From positions 1 to 64,000 of the forward strand of contig AJFK01000885.1 in the NCBI GenBank assembly GCA_000467715.1: DNA of 64,000 nt, written 5' to 3'. Below the pieces are notes generated by a model. That model did not search any database and was not told the DNA's origin. It worked only from the letters and a program-made list of their open reading frames with translations. Positions 54,318-64,000 of the stretch are shown one piece after another; position 1 is the stretch's first letter; each line of letters opens with the position of its first letter. The stretch comes from Hysterium pulicare CBS 123377. Taxonomy: Eukaryota > Ascomycota > Dothideomycetes > Hysteriales > Hysteriaceae. Both the position numbers and the translations under genes were made by a program.

Positions 54318-55459
54318 CTAAGAGTGTCCAACAACGGGCCTAGGTACATACGGCTTCTCAAGATACTCCACTTCTTCATCCGTTAACGACTTCCCCCGCA
54401 AGTCACAAACCTCATTGATTCTGTCAACCGAGTTCAAGCCTACAATCGGCACCGAACCTTTACTTTTATGCCAGGCCAATGCCACGTCGCTCATCTTCCA
54501 GCCCTTTTTGGTTGCCACCTCCTCGACCCTCCTGATAATCTCATCGTCCGCCACAGTTAGGCTCGGGTGATGGTACGACGACCTCTTAGGCCGTAGTGAC
54601 TTGTCATTCCCTAGGGGTCGCCCCAGCCTCCCAGCAAACAGTGGTGACCACGGAATGATGCCCACACCCGTCTCCTTGCAGAACCGGATCATTTCACGCT
54701 CCTCCTCGCGGTAGCACAGGTTGTAATAGTTCTGCATACTGATGAACTTGGTCCACCCGTTCTTCTCCGCGACGGACTGCAGCTGGGCGAACTGTGTCGC
54801 CCACATCGAACTCGCACCAATGTAGTGCACCTTGCCAGCTTCCACAAGGTCATGCAGAGCCTTCATCGTCTCCTCTGGTGGGGTGAACGGATCGTACCGA
54901 TGGATTTGAAGCAAGTCAATGTATGTGGTTCCGAAACGGGCAAGAGAGCCGTCCACCGCCTTGGAGATAGCGCTACGAGATAGGCCTGGGTCTCTGTCAG
55001 CATTCCAACCAAGGCATCTGGCAGGATGATTCGAGCAAGTGATTCTCACTCACCTCCTTGATTCACATAGTCCTTGCTCGAGCGTTGCTGTTCCGCAAAG
55101 GCAGTGCCAATAACGTCCGGCTCCTCTCCTACGCAGAATGCACACTTGGTCATAAGCACGAGCTTGTGGCGTGGGATATTATACGTGCGGATGGCTTTGC
55201 CGATGATCTCTTCGCTGAGGCCATTCGAGTACGTGTTGGCCGTGTCCCAAGTATTGATGCCGCAAGCGTAAGCCGCCTTCAGGACCTCGAGTGCGGCATC
55301 TTCGTCCAGTACCCAGGGCGCGATTTGCGAGGAGCCGAAGGACATGGCGCCTAGGATAGGCCATGAGACTCGGAGGCCGGAAAAGCCCAGATTGACGTAA
55401 TCGACTTTGGTGGAGTCGAGGGAGCTTTTGAGGGATGGTGGGAAGGGTAGGCCGGCCAT
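54318..55459 (-). CDS. Aldo/keto reductase
   Basis: Two exons (55459-55054, 54985-54318; intron 68 bp) give 357 residues from the ATG MAGLPFPPSL; an upstream in-frame ATG would add 33 residues. The (beta/alpha)8 barrel shows the catalytic set: DTANTYSNG (Asp and Tyr), LVLMTKC (Lys), DLLQIHRYD (His). Also present are HYIGASSMW, FISMQNYYNLCYRE and the NADPH-binding end GIIPWSPLFAGRLGRP and SVPIVGLNS. These are NADPH-dependent reductases of the yakc/AAD-like type. Substrate is unknown. Its 3' end nearly abuts the C-terminal frame of the zinc-cluster gene, which runs toward it. Confidence 0.9.
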
Positions 55460-56297
55460 GGTTAATTTAGAATTGTGCGGTTGGAGTTGGTAGAGAGAGT
55501 CTTGGATGACTTTTTGGTGTACTTGATCAGTCACTGTGTAGAAGATGCTGCATACCAAGAGGTGGATGACACTAGAATTCTGGAGGGCTAGATATCCCTT
55601 TTATATCCATTTCGTATAGCCAGACTAGACCCAGACATTATGCTGCTATTCCGTTATTTCACCGCAAAGATGAGTTCAATTGTGAAAGGAGTAAGCTTCA
55701 AGGTAATCTCCCCTAAATCCGAGCCGCTGCAGGATTCTGGCTGGCATGAAGTAAGTCATGCGGAACTCCCGGGTTTTTCCAAAAAGGGTATAGCGCGATC
55801 ACTATCCAAACCTAGCATCTCGCCCTACCTACGGAGGTAGACGGGCCATGACAACGATGAACTGTCCGCTCGCGGGTTTTTCAAAGAAGGGCATAGCGCG
55901 ATATCTGTCTGACTTGCAGCTATCTCGCGCTAGACCGACAATAAAGAAGACGTGTCTAAACCAAAGAGAACCACAACTAAAGGGACTCCGCAAGCGAATC
56001 AAGGAAATAGCATTCAACTATAATGAGAGCTTTGAATTTAGTCATCGCTTACGCGTAGTTGCACTTTACCAATCTCTTCTTCGAGTTAGGTAAAAGGCTC
56101 AGCGGCACTGTTGGAAGCGAAGCTGACTTTGCAAGCGATTGTGATTAAGGCAATCCATATTGCTTCTAATACTGTCCGATTCTGAAGCGCTACCACTGTA
56201 ACGCCACACAAACAGTAGTTCTCAGAAAGTTTTCCGCAGTGAAACCGCAGGTCATGACTATTCACGTTCTCGTTTTCCTGCCCACTTTCGGCACTTC
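55460..56297. other. Non-coding region with a short duplicated block
   Basis: A block of about 40 bases with GGGTTTTTC and TAGCGCGAT occurs at about 55770-55800 and again at about 55873-55903. An 81-codon frame (55848-56093) overlaps the second copy and reads AGFSKKGIARYLSDLQLSRARP; the first copy encodes the related PGFSKKGIARSLSK. The family is not recognised and it may be a gene fragment. Confidence 0.4.
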
Positions 56298-56867
56298 TCA
56301 AATCATCTCATCAATCTTGAAAGCCCCGACATACCAATGGCGCCAGTAATTCAAAACATCGGGCACCCCCTCGTACTTCGCCTTAGCATGCCGAAGGCCA
56401 TTTTTGTCAACCCACCTCTTCTCATCTTTCAACTTCATAATACCCCCACCGCGTTTCTTCTGAAACACAAGGCACGCCTCCCAAGCCTTCTCTTTATCAC
56501 TGAACGCTTCTATTTCAAGCATTAGGTTGGATACCTGTTCTAGCGCTAAGTATATCGTCTCATTCATTCCGTTCTCTGCCCCAGTATTCTCCAACTGAAT
56601 GTCCTTTCGAACGATCTTGATAGTACCGCCTGTATGTGTCATGACACGGTACTCGTTCAGTCCATGGTAGCCTGGGTACTTGGGCCTGAAGCCGGCGCGC
56701 TTTTGAGCCTCAGTCGTGGCTTTGTCGGCATCGGAGAAGACTCCAAGGATCTCTCCTAACTCTCCGCTGAACCAACTGGGGTCCTGCTGGAATATGTATA
56801 ATGTCGCAAGCATCGAAGAAGGTTTCGGGATGTAAAGGAGTAGTAGGAAGGCAAGATAGACGCGCAA
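56298..56867 (-). CDS. Hypothetical protein, 189 residues
   Basis: A single-exon frame starting MRVYLAFLLLLYIPKPSS, possibly a signal peptide or anchor; an internal ATG gives MLATLYIFQQDPSW. The body is soluble and charged: GEILGVFSDADKATTEAQKRAGFRPKYPGYHGLNEYRVMTH, then AFSDKEKAWEACLVFQKKRGGG and a Trp-rich end YWRHWYVGAFKIDEMI. I do not recognise the family. The frame is open with protein-like composition, and no intron is needed. Confidence 0.55.
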   Translation of the reverse strand: MRVYLAFLLLLYIPKPSSMLATLYIFQQDPSWFSGELGEILGVFSDADKATTEAQKRAGFRPKYPGYHGLNEYRVMTHTGGTIKIVRKDIQLENTGAENGMNETIYLALEQVSNLMLEIEAFSDKEKAWEACLVFQKKRGGGIMKLKDEKRWVDKNGLRHAKAKYEGVPDVLNYWRHWYVGAFKIDEMI

Positions 56868-57940
56868 AAATGTGAGTTGACAAGGAGTGCGAGAGCGAGA
56901 GAATGTTAAAGGATGTTTCTTGTATAGATGCTAGAAATTAGAGCTTGATGTTTGCGCATAGGGTGGCAAACACGCTCAATAGCGCACTTGTGAAGTACTA
57001 CCTCTTCCAGTTTGAAGATAGAATATAAAAGGGTATCTGCAGTGGCCGATGTTTTGAGCGTAGGGTTGCAGTACTTAAGCACCAGACAACTACATTCTTC
57101 GCGTTGTTGCGACCAACACGCCCCTATGAAAGTGGATTAGCGCAGGCAGGTGACTCGTTCAACTTCGCGATACCGGTCCTTCAATGGCGAGTTCTTCAAG
57201 AAATAACATAGCAAGGTGTCTATCTAGCTTGGACGTGTATCATCTCGCCGTAGACGTGCCATATCTGCCTCTTTGTCACCGGGGTATGGAGTTGATTTGG
57301 ATTCTATATGAGGGTGCAAAGTCAGTTCGCATCTTCGGGAAGATCTAGACTATCCCATTGTGCATAGTTCAAGAACGATAAGATTTAAAAGGCTGAAATT
57401 GTATCTTCAACTTGAAGCAATATTAAATGATCTAGATATCAGTAAAGGATCGCGGAAGATCAGCGGCGAGTCTTATCCAGGGTCGCGGGTTACTTTGCCC
57501 AAAAAGGACAACGGAGTCCGTGCCCAAAAATGTTCCCGCATATATTTTGCACCGTGAAAAGATATTAGATTTGCATATAAAGATAGAGATGATAGCCTAG
57601 AGAATATGCTTCTACTTTGTTTTGAAGGAAGACATTCGACTCACGAAGAGCGGCCTTATTCCGCGCGAGGAAGCAATCGGGAGTACGGTTTCAAGCGAGG
57701 ATTCTCCGAGCAATTTGCTCACACCCGAGCCCGGAATTTTCTCTTCAGAGAAGCTCCATATAACGGACTTCCTCACGCCAGAGCTACTTTTCCGACCCCA
57801 CATTCCCTAAATTTGGTCTGAGGTGGCCGACGGAGTTGGATAGTGTATACCGAAAGGCTTTTATATCTAATTCCCCCATCTCTCTTCTTCTCATCCAATT
57901 AATTTCTCAACGGAGCCACTCTCCGCTGGCACTTCTTCCG
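56868..57940. other. 1.07-kb region without a supported gene
   Basis: Short frames near 57606-57821 show no recognised motif. The rightmost 150 bases form the leader of the cytochrome b5 reductase gene. No repeat, RNA gene or array-type TATA unit is evident. Confidence 0.4.
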
Positions 57941-59022
57941 ATGGCTTCTCCTTTTGCACCCCAGTATGTGCACGGCATATACATTCCTTCTGCCCTGTTA
58001 ATAGTTGGCGTCGCTATCGTCAAGTCAGAATGGTTACCTTATGCTGTCGCGCTGGCTGCAGCATTGGGTGGGTGGAAGGTGTGGAATAATAGTAAGCACT
58101 GTCCTGAGAGATGAAGCTCAAATTTACACATCTAACGATTTATAGCCTCACGAAAAGTTCTCAAGCCAAATGAATTCCAGAACTTCGAACTGAAGGAGAA
58201 GACAATCCTTTCGCACAATACCGCCATGTTCGTCGGAATCTAATCCCCAATGTCCTACGCAGCCCAACTGACCGTCCTCCAGCTACCGCTTCAAACTCCC
58301 TCGAGAAAACGATATCCTCGGCCTCCCCATCGGCCAACACATCTCCCTAGCCGCTACAATAGCTGGTCAGCCCAAAGAGGTCGTCCGGTCCTATACTCCC
58401 ATCTCCTCCGATGAAGACAAGGGCTATTTCGACCTTCTCATCAAATCCTACCCCACCGGCAACATCAGCAAATATGTTGCGTCGCTCATGGTCGGCCAGA
58501 TAATGAAGGTGAAGGGTCCTAAGGGTGCAATGGTCTACACTCCCAACATGGTCAGGCATTTCGGTATGATTGCGGGTGGAACTGGTATCACGCCCATGCT
58601 GCAGATCATCCGTGCCATCATCCGCGGTCGGGATACTGGTGATAAGACGGAGGTAGATCTGTTGTTTGCGAATGTCAACCCGGAAGATATACTTCTCAAG
58701 GAGGACTTGGATGCGCTAGTCAAGCAGGACAGTAGGTTTAGGGTACACTATGTGCTCAACAACCCGCCGGAGAAGTGGGATGGCGGTGTTGGATTTGTTA
58801 CCACTGATATGATCAAGGTAAGAACGTCAGGGCAGCTCTATTTTCGTAGAAATCAACTAACCTGCAATACAGTCTAAACTCCCGGCGCCCGCCAAAGATA
58901 TTAAGATCCTCATCTGCGGTCCTCCGCCCATGGTCAGCGCGATGAAGAAAGCGACAGAATCTCTAGGATACGACAAGCCAAGGCCTGTCAGCAAGCTCGA
59001 AGATCAAGTATTCTGCTTCTAA
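57941..59022 (+). CDS. CBR1: NADH-cytochrome b5 reductase
   Basis: Membrane-anchored flavoprotein passing electrons from NADH to cytochrome b5 (and to diphthamide or sterol/fatty-acid pathways in other fungi). Four exons (57941-58091, 58146-58227, 58283-58817, 58873-59022) give 305 residues. The N-terminus [20 protein letters not shown] and the following hydrophobic stretch form the anchor. After it come [21 protein letters not shown], the flavin motif RSYTPIS with GQHIS, KVKGPKG, the NADH-binding [15 protein letters not shown], and CGPPPMV with the C-terminal VFCF. Intron 2 uses the less common donor GTTCGT. All hallmarks are intact. An SDR gene follows about 335 bp downstream in the same orientation. 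Confidence 0.95.
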
Positions 59023-59357
59023 GCAGAACTCTAAGCACCGCAACATTCACAATGCCGAAAAGCGAGTAATCTCATAAAATCCTCATAGATTTCCTTTCTA
59101 TTTAGCGTCTAAGCGAGATAGATTCTAAGACACCATTACTCTACTAGCCGTCCATTAGGATTTCTTCTTCAAACTTGTATATAATTTCTGTTCGCAAGTT
59201 CAATCTTTAACGTACCCCACATCATGCTTATATCCGGTAAAACCGAAGTCTTGCCGAAAATATCACATCATCATACCTTCCATTCATACCAACTGACCTT
59301 CTCTGCTCTATACTCCCAAGACGCATAACTCTCAATCCTCGACTCGATAAATTTACA
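59023..59357. other. CBR1 to SDR intergenic region
   Basis: About 335 bases holding the CBR1 3' region and the SDR promoter. No specific element was identified. Confidence 0.4.
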
Positions 59358-60365
59358 ATGCTAACAACAGACCTCTCATCACATCTTGCCCTCATAACAG
59401 GCGCCACAGGCGGAATTGGCCAAGCTACATGCCGTTCCCTGGCTGCGCTAGGTTGCTCCATAGCGGTGCATTACCACTCTGCAGAATCCGATGCCAAGAA
59501 CCTCGTCCAGGAATTGAAAGAGAAATTCAAAGTGAAAGCTGAATCCTACCAAGCCGATCTAGGGAATTACGACGAGGTTTCCCACCCCCATTTCCATCCC
59601 AAACTTCACCAAGACTCATCTCCCCGAAACTTTCGCAGCTATATCTGTCTATATTCTAACTTCCTCCCCCAAGGTCCAAAACCTCCACAAACAAGTCACT
59701 GAGACCCAAGGCCATCCAACGATCCTCTTCAACAACGCCGGCACCACCAGCGGGAAATCCGGCGTCCCATCCATCACCGACATCTCCGTCTCCGTTTTCG
59801 AGGAGACCTGGCGCACGAACTGCGGTTCCGCGTTCCTGCTCACCCAACTCTGTATCCCGAGTATGGAGGAGCAAGGGTGGGGGAGGGTGATCTTTTGTTC
59901 GAGTGTGGCGGGGTTTACGGGAGGTGTTGTGGGGCCGCATTATGCGTGAGTAAATAATCTGTTGGATGATTGTGATTGAGAGGGTGGAGGGGAATGGGGA
60001 TAGGTGATGTGCTGATTTGGGACACAGAAGCTCGAAATCGGCGCTCCATGGCTTGATTCATTGGCTTGCGGGCGCTTATGCGAAGAAGGGGATTACGGTT
60101 AATGGGATTGCGCCGGCGTTGATTGAGCAGACGAAGATGTTGCCTGGGAGTAACGAGGAGTTGGCGAAGAGTGAGTTATCCTCATTTCACGAATTGTGAT
60201 TGTTTTAGAGTTGATAAGTGAGGAGAGCTGATAAGTGATGCAGAAATTCCGATTGGGAGGCTGGGGACGCCGGATGAGATTGCGGAGACAGTTGTTTGGA
60301 TGGTTAAGACGGGGTACGTGAATAATAAGGTGGTTTCTGTGGATGGAGGGTGGTATGCGCAATAA
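59358..60365 (+). CDS. Short-chain dehydrogenase/reductase (FabG-like)
   Basis: Four exons (59358-59576, 59674-59945, 60028-60170, 60244-60365) give 251 residues, the usual size of classical SDRs. The NAD(P) fold is shown by LITGATGGIGQA (TGxxxGxG). LFNNAGTT follows, then the catalytic serine in IFCSSVAG and the YASSK tyrosine/lysine pair that spans an intron (Y-A then SSK). ITVNGIAPALIEQTKML and PIGRLGTPDEIAETVVW, ending VSVDGGWYAQ, are typical of 3-oxoacyl-ACP reductase-type enzymes. Substrate is unknown. It converges with the hydrolase gene, whose end lies about 110 bp away. Confidence 0.92.
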
Positions 60366-60477
60366 ATTGGTAGACGTAGGTAAGCCGTTGAATGAAGAGA
60401 TCAAGGAACAGAACGAGAATTGAATTCATCCCTTAAAGTCATGCAATACGTCCATCTACTATTATGAACGAGCTTCC

Positions 60478-61771
60478 TTACTTTCCAAGCAACCACTTGA
60501 ACCCCTCAAGTGTATCTTCCACAAACTTCGTACTCATCGCTAGCCTTGGGTAATTCGTCCAGAACATATGACCATAACCGGGGTACAAATTGAACTTCGT
60601 CTCAATCCCATTCTCTTCGCGGAGTACGCGTTCATATAGGACAGATTCGTCACGAAGCGGATCGAGACCACAAACCTGGAAGAAAGCTCTCGCGACGCCT
60701 TTGTGGCCGGCAGGATGATTAAAAGGATCCCACAGGGGACTCTTAGGGTCAGGCTTGATGATAGCTAGGCGTATATATCAATCTCTAAGCCATTAGAAAC
60801 GGTGTCAAACTCAAAACATACCATTAATCCCCTCATCACTCAAATCTTTCAAAACTGGATCATCCCTACTCTCCCTCCTACTTTTATACTCATCCTTAAA
60901 CCTCTCAGATACGTTCGACTCTGGCAGTAAAGCCGGTACGCAGAGATACTGTCCCGTGATCGGAGGATCGAGCTTCTCATCACGAGCTAGAAGCGCCAGG
61001 ACAGCGGCGATGTTTCCGCCTGCTGATGCGCCGCCGACGATGAAACCGCGAGTGGGGGATGCGTTGAGGGTGGAGCTGGTTTTTAGGGCCCAGAGGAGGG
61101 CGTCCCAGCAGTCATTTATTCCGATCGGGAAGGGGTGTTCGGGTGCGAGTCTGTAGTCTTGTTAATCTCGTTCACAATAAATCTAGACTAGAGTGAATGG
61201 AAATTCTGCAAATCGAAAAGACGAAGAAATAACATGGGTTAAATACCTGTACTCCACATTCACACAAACAGCCCCCAAATCCCGACTAAACATCCTGCAA
61301 TTCAAGTCCTCGTCCGTCAGATCGCCCATGCACCATCCGCCTTCGTGATACATCATGATCAACGGGCTACCTCCCTCTGGTGGCCCTTTCTTGGGCTGGT
61401 AGACTCGGACGCGGATGGAGGTTCCATCGCGCGCTGGGGCTTGATGCTCGGTCTCTACAACTTGATCAGGTATTGCTCCCGGGATTGGATAGAGGTGGCG
61501 GAGTTTGGCGAGGTGATCGGCGCGGGCTTGACGAAAGGCGGAGAAATCGGAGCCGAAGTCTGGGGGGTTGGTTTCGAAGGCCTGGGAGTCGGTTGGTATT
61601 TTGATGTTTGTGACGTGGATTTGTGGTTGATTGAGTGGAAAACGTGAATGGAGATACCTCGGCTACTTAGACTGGACCGAGATGATTGAGTTGAGAAGCT
61701 AATGTTACCTTTCTATATTCTGGAGCTACTTCCCCTGATTTGATGACTTCTTCTCTCGTGGGTGGTGGCAT
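60478..61771 (-). CDS. Alpha/beta hydrolase fold-3 (HSL-like esterase)
   Basis: Esterase/lipase of the hormone-sensitive lipase family. The oxyanion-hole motif reads MYHEGGW (the usual HGGG replaced by EGGW). The nucleophile elbow is GGASAGGN, and the acid and histidine are in CGLDPLRDE and GYGHMFW. Introns are inferred near 61665-61709, 61160-61245 and 60765-60820. Exon 1 starts MPPPTREEVI, but from about 61740 the phase shifts by one base before SGEVAPEYRK. Either one A is missing there (a run of A read as AA), the real start lies elsewhere, or the copy is broken. The rest is intact and reads well from PRYLHSRFPLNQ to the stop at 60478. Substrate is unknown. It converges with the SDR gene. 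Confidence 0.8.
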
Positions 61772-62169
61772 GGTTGTGGAAGATCTGAATCCGCTTCACG
61801 CTTAGGTTGGGGAAATGATAGTCAAGATGAGATCAAGAATCCTGGACCTGATTTTAATTATGTATGCTCAGCTTAGATCGACGCTTGGCGTGATACTTTT
61901 TTTCACATAAAGGGAAAGTTGTACGCAAGCGTTGGCGTAGAAAGCCTGATGATGTAGGTAGGAGTTGCTGATGCTGACACACGATCACCCCAAACAAGTT
62001 AGCCTCGGATGAAGTCATCTTCTGTTACATCCGAGCATCTTCATTTGTTCTACTCGTCACGTACACACGCGGGTCCAAATATACTTGGGGGTAGCTCCCA
62101 AATCTTATCTATATTTCGAACATCGAGTTTCGCGATAGGTTACAATTACTTTTCCAGAGCGGATATCAT
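61772..62169. other. Gap between hydrolase and oxygenase genes
   Basis: About 400 bases between the start of the hydrolase and the 3' end of the oxygenase gene, both on -. Only short frames without motifs are seen; the hydrolase promoter should lie here. Confidence 0.4.
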
Positions 62170-63983
62170 TCACATCAACTTTCTCCAAGTCAAATACATC
62201 ATCCCAGGAACAATGAGGAGCGGCCAAAAGAACGTCAAAACTCCAAACAACAAAACAACCTCTCCATAAAGAATGACCCATTCATGAATCGCAACTTGGA
62301 CGTCATTCCCATGATCGATTCCCCCATATTCGTCTCCTTCTTTCACAGGAACGAACGCGTTGGGTGCTCTTGGCCTAAATTTACTAGCTCCTTTGGTTGA
62401 CGGATCAGTTCTATGCCCCAGCTAATTCAGATTAAGAAAAACTTACGATTACCCAATTCGAATCTTACGGCTCCTTCGACGCTCCTTCTCATAGCATCTC
62501 TCCATTTCTCATCCCAACCCTTGCGATAGTACCTCGCAAATACCGACGGAAAATTCGTTAGCATGAAGCCTACTTTGTATTCTATTTCATCCCTCAGAGT
62601 AGTCTTTGGTACAGACAACCAATCACTCAGTGTCTCGCCCATCAGGTGCCGCGCCGCAGTGCAGTGCTGCGCGAAGGTAAAGGGAACAGGCCAGCGATTA
62701 ACGATGCAGAACAGCACTGGTAAAGTTGCAGGGGTGACGTAAGGGTCTGCATTCGGATTGTCTGGAGTCATGCGTTTGATGCGGTCTTTGTCAGGTATCA
62801 ATCCTATTTCAAATGGAAAGTGTGCCTTTTTGTATTGCGTGAGCTGATGTGGAGATGGAGATTTAGCAGGCTCACATACTGGGGGCGGAGGATCTGCCTC
62901 GCCTGCGAACATTGTCAATATGGTTGATGCTCCTATGTATTTGCTTGTTTCCCAGTCGGAATAGTGGTTTTGTAAGACGGTCCGCTGGATCCCTACAAAT
63001 TTGGTCAGGTACCAGTTCCAGAACGCTTCTCGTTCCATAATCAGACATGCTTACTCACCAAAGTAATAACCGATCACTCGCCAAAGAGCTATCCAATCCT
63101 CGCATTCCTGCGGAAGGGGCGTAACACCAGTTTTGGAAAGACAAACCAATGGCGAGCTCGCAAATGAGTTCAGTGTGGCCACCATATCCTCTTGGGATAT
63201 CGGAATACCATCTGTTTTATAGTTATATACCGAGAATCCCTTGGTCTCCCACTCACGTCTACTCTTCTCCAGGGTCCGCCGACGCATCAACGTATGCAAC
63301 AAGCGAACTCTCACAGTGGATGACCATCCCACACCACCTGGCTCCATGGCTCCATCACCCATACAGCCGACCATCCATTGAGTGGTCTCCATGAGTCTTT
63401 GGAATGTCCGGTCATTGCTTTCCTTGCTGATTCGTGGAGATTCGCCTTCGGGCGTAGATTCCATCGGAGGAACCAGATAGCTCGCAATGTTCAGAATCCT
63501 GGATATTCGCGGTGATGAGAACCCACCCGAAAGACTAAAATGTAGGAGAGAAGCTAGGATTTGCGGAGCGTATCGATAGAAAACGGCTTGTCCACGCAGA
63601 ATCTGTTCTTTGCTGGGCCACAACGCTTGCTCTGGACCAGAATGCAAATGATCCCACAGTCTTTGAACGGCAGGGTCTGGATCTGGCTGTTTCATGACTG
63701 ATTCCAGCCTCGAGAGAAGATCACTACCTCCGCCTTTGCCAGCTGGACCAACGATTATAGGGAGTGCGGCATCTGCGAATTCATCACCAAGCATTCTCCA
63801 TTCCTCCCATGTTCTTAATGGGACGCAGTCCTTGTTCCAGCGAAAAACGTGGTCCCATACTTCAATGATGTCGCCGTCACGATATGCATTGCTGTCGTTT
63901 GCTCGCTGTGCGGCTTTGAATTGGCCGGGAGGGACATTCTTGAGGTCTGGATCAAAATAGAAATATTTCTTCTTGCCAAACAT
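62170..63983 (-). CDS. Lcp/mpaB-family heme oxygenase-like protein
   Basis: Three exons (63983-63059, 62992-62447, 62390-62170) give 563 residues. The middle (about 60-480) matches the rubber-oxygenase / mpaB-type catalytic fold (formerly DUF2236). GWSSTVRVRLLHTLMRRR contains the likely heme-ligand histidine and the conserved arginine, and ISQEDMVATLNSF and LWRVIGYYFG follow. YKVGFMLTNFPSVFARYYRKGW leads into a C-terminal tail with a strong transmembrane segment (about 530-555, EVVLLFGVLTFFWPLLIVPGMMYL) ending RKLM. Bacterial relatives cleave polyisoprene; mpaB' in Penicillium is an ER-bound relative in mycophenolate synthesis. A membrane-bound oxygenase is likely, with unknown substrate. The start lies 17 bases from the window end, so an upstream exon is possible. 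Confidence 0.82.
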
Positions 63984-64000
63984 TGCGCAGGAGTTCTGCG

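Noticed and set aside
1-64000. LTR, retrovirus-like or capsid-bearing elements
   Set aside because: No reverse transcriptase, integrase, gag-like or capsid-like stretch and no long terminal repeat was recognised by eye. Very short relics cannot be excluded.
1-64000. Genome-defence (RIP) mutation of the arrays
   Set aside because: The units are not obviously C-to-T depleted; TATA boxes, GC-rich patches and CpG-containing words persist. A base-count index would be needed to settle it.

Overview
This window looks like nuclear DNA of a filamentous ascomycete, most likely a leotiomycete or close relative. That placement is inferred from gene content and not tested by any search. The genes carry one to four short GT-AG introns, lie on both strands, and include families typical of filamentous fungi: an RfeG-type regulator, Zn2Cys6 and F-box proteins, kinase/TPR proteins, a GFA-family protein and an Lcp/mpaB-type oxygenase.

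Layout. 1-7.5 kb is a conserved housekeeping block: transaldolase, Cu/Zn superoxide dismutase and Tudor-SN, all on +. 7.7-15.6 kb has no conserved protein gene; it holds about 13 tandem, diverged units, each with a strong TATA promoter. 15.8-22.5 kb is an accessory block of decayed genes: a kinase-TPR gene with frame breaks, a CorA-like fragment and a pseudokinase with an internal deletion. 22.8-24.0 kb has three more isolated TATA units. 24.4-32.7 kb has an F-box gene and a coiled-coil/tail-anchor gene head to head, a GST-like gene and an RfeG-like gene with a long 5' region. 35.0-38.2 kb has a small membrane/coiled-coil ORF and DNA polymerase eta. 38.3-43.4 kb is a second, more regular array of about ten TATA units (spacing about 405-540 bp over its first seven), including one inverted unit. 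43.9-46.2 kb has a methyltransferase and a GFA protein. 47.3-50.4 kb is decayed or uncertain sequence around a tRNA-Trp gene. 50.7-64 kb has a membrane protein, a broken Zn2Cys6 regulator containing a minisatellite, an aldo/keto reductase, a small hypothetical protein, cytochrome b5 reductase, a short-chain dehydrogenase, an alpha/beta hydrolase and an Lcp/mpaB-like oxygenase.

Two things stand out. First, the family of roughly 26 promoter-bearing units in three clusters. They share an upstream TGATGAT element, a TATA box, a pyrimidine-rich stretch and two short body motifs, but no shared long reading frame. They could be non-coding transcription units or a very fast-evolving small-gene family. 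Second, a tRNA-Trp(CCA) gene whose D loop carries a 52-nt insertion with GT-AG ends and a branch-like CTAAT. Removing it restores a perfect D arm, and the gene also has a conventional anticodon-loop intron. No retrovirus-like, LTR or capsid-bearing element was recognised.
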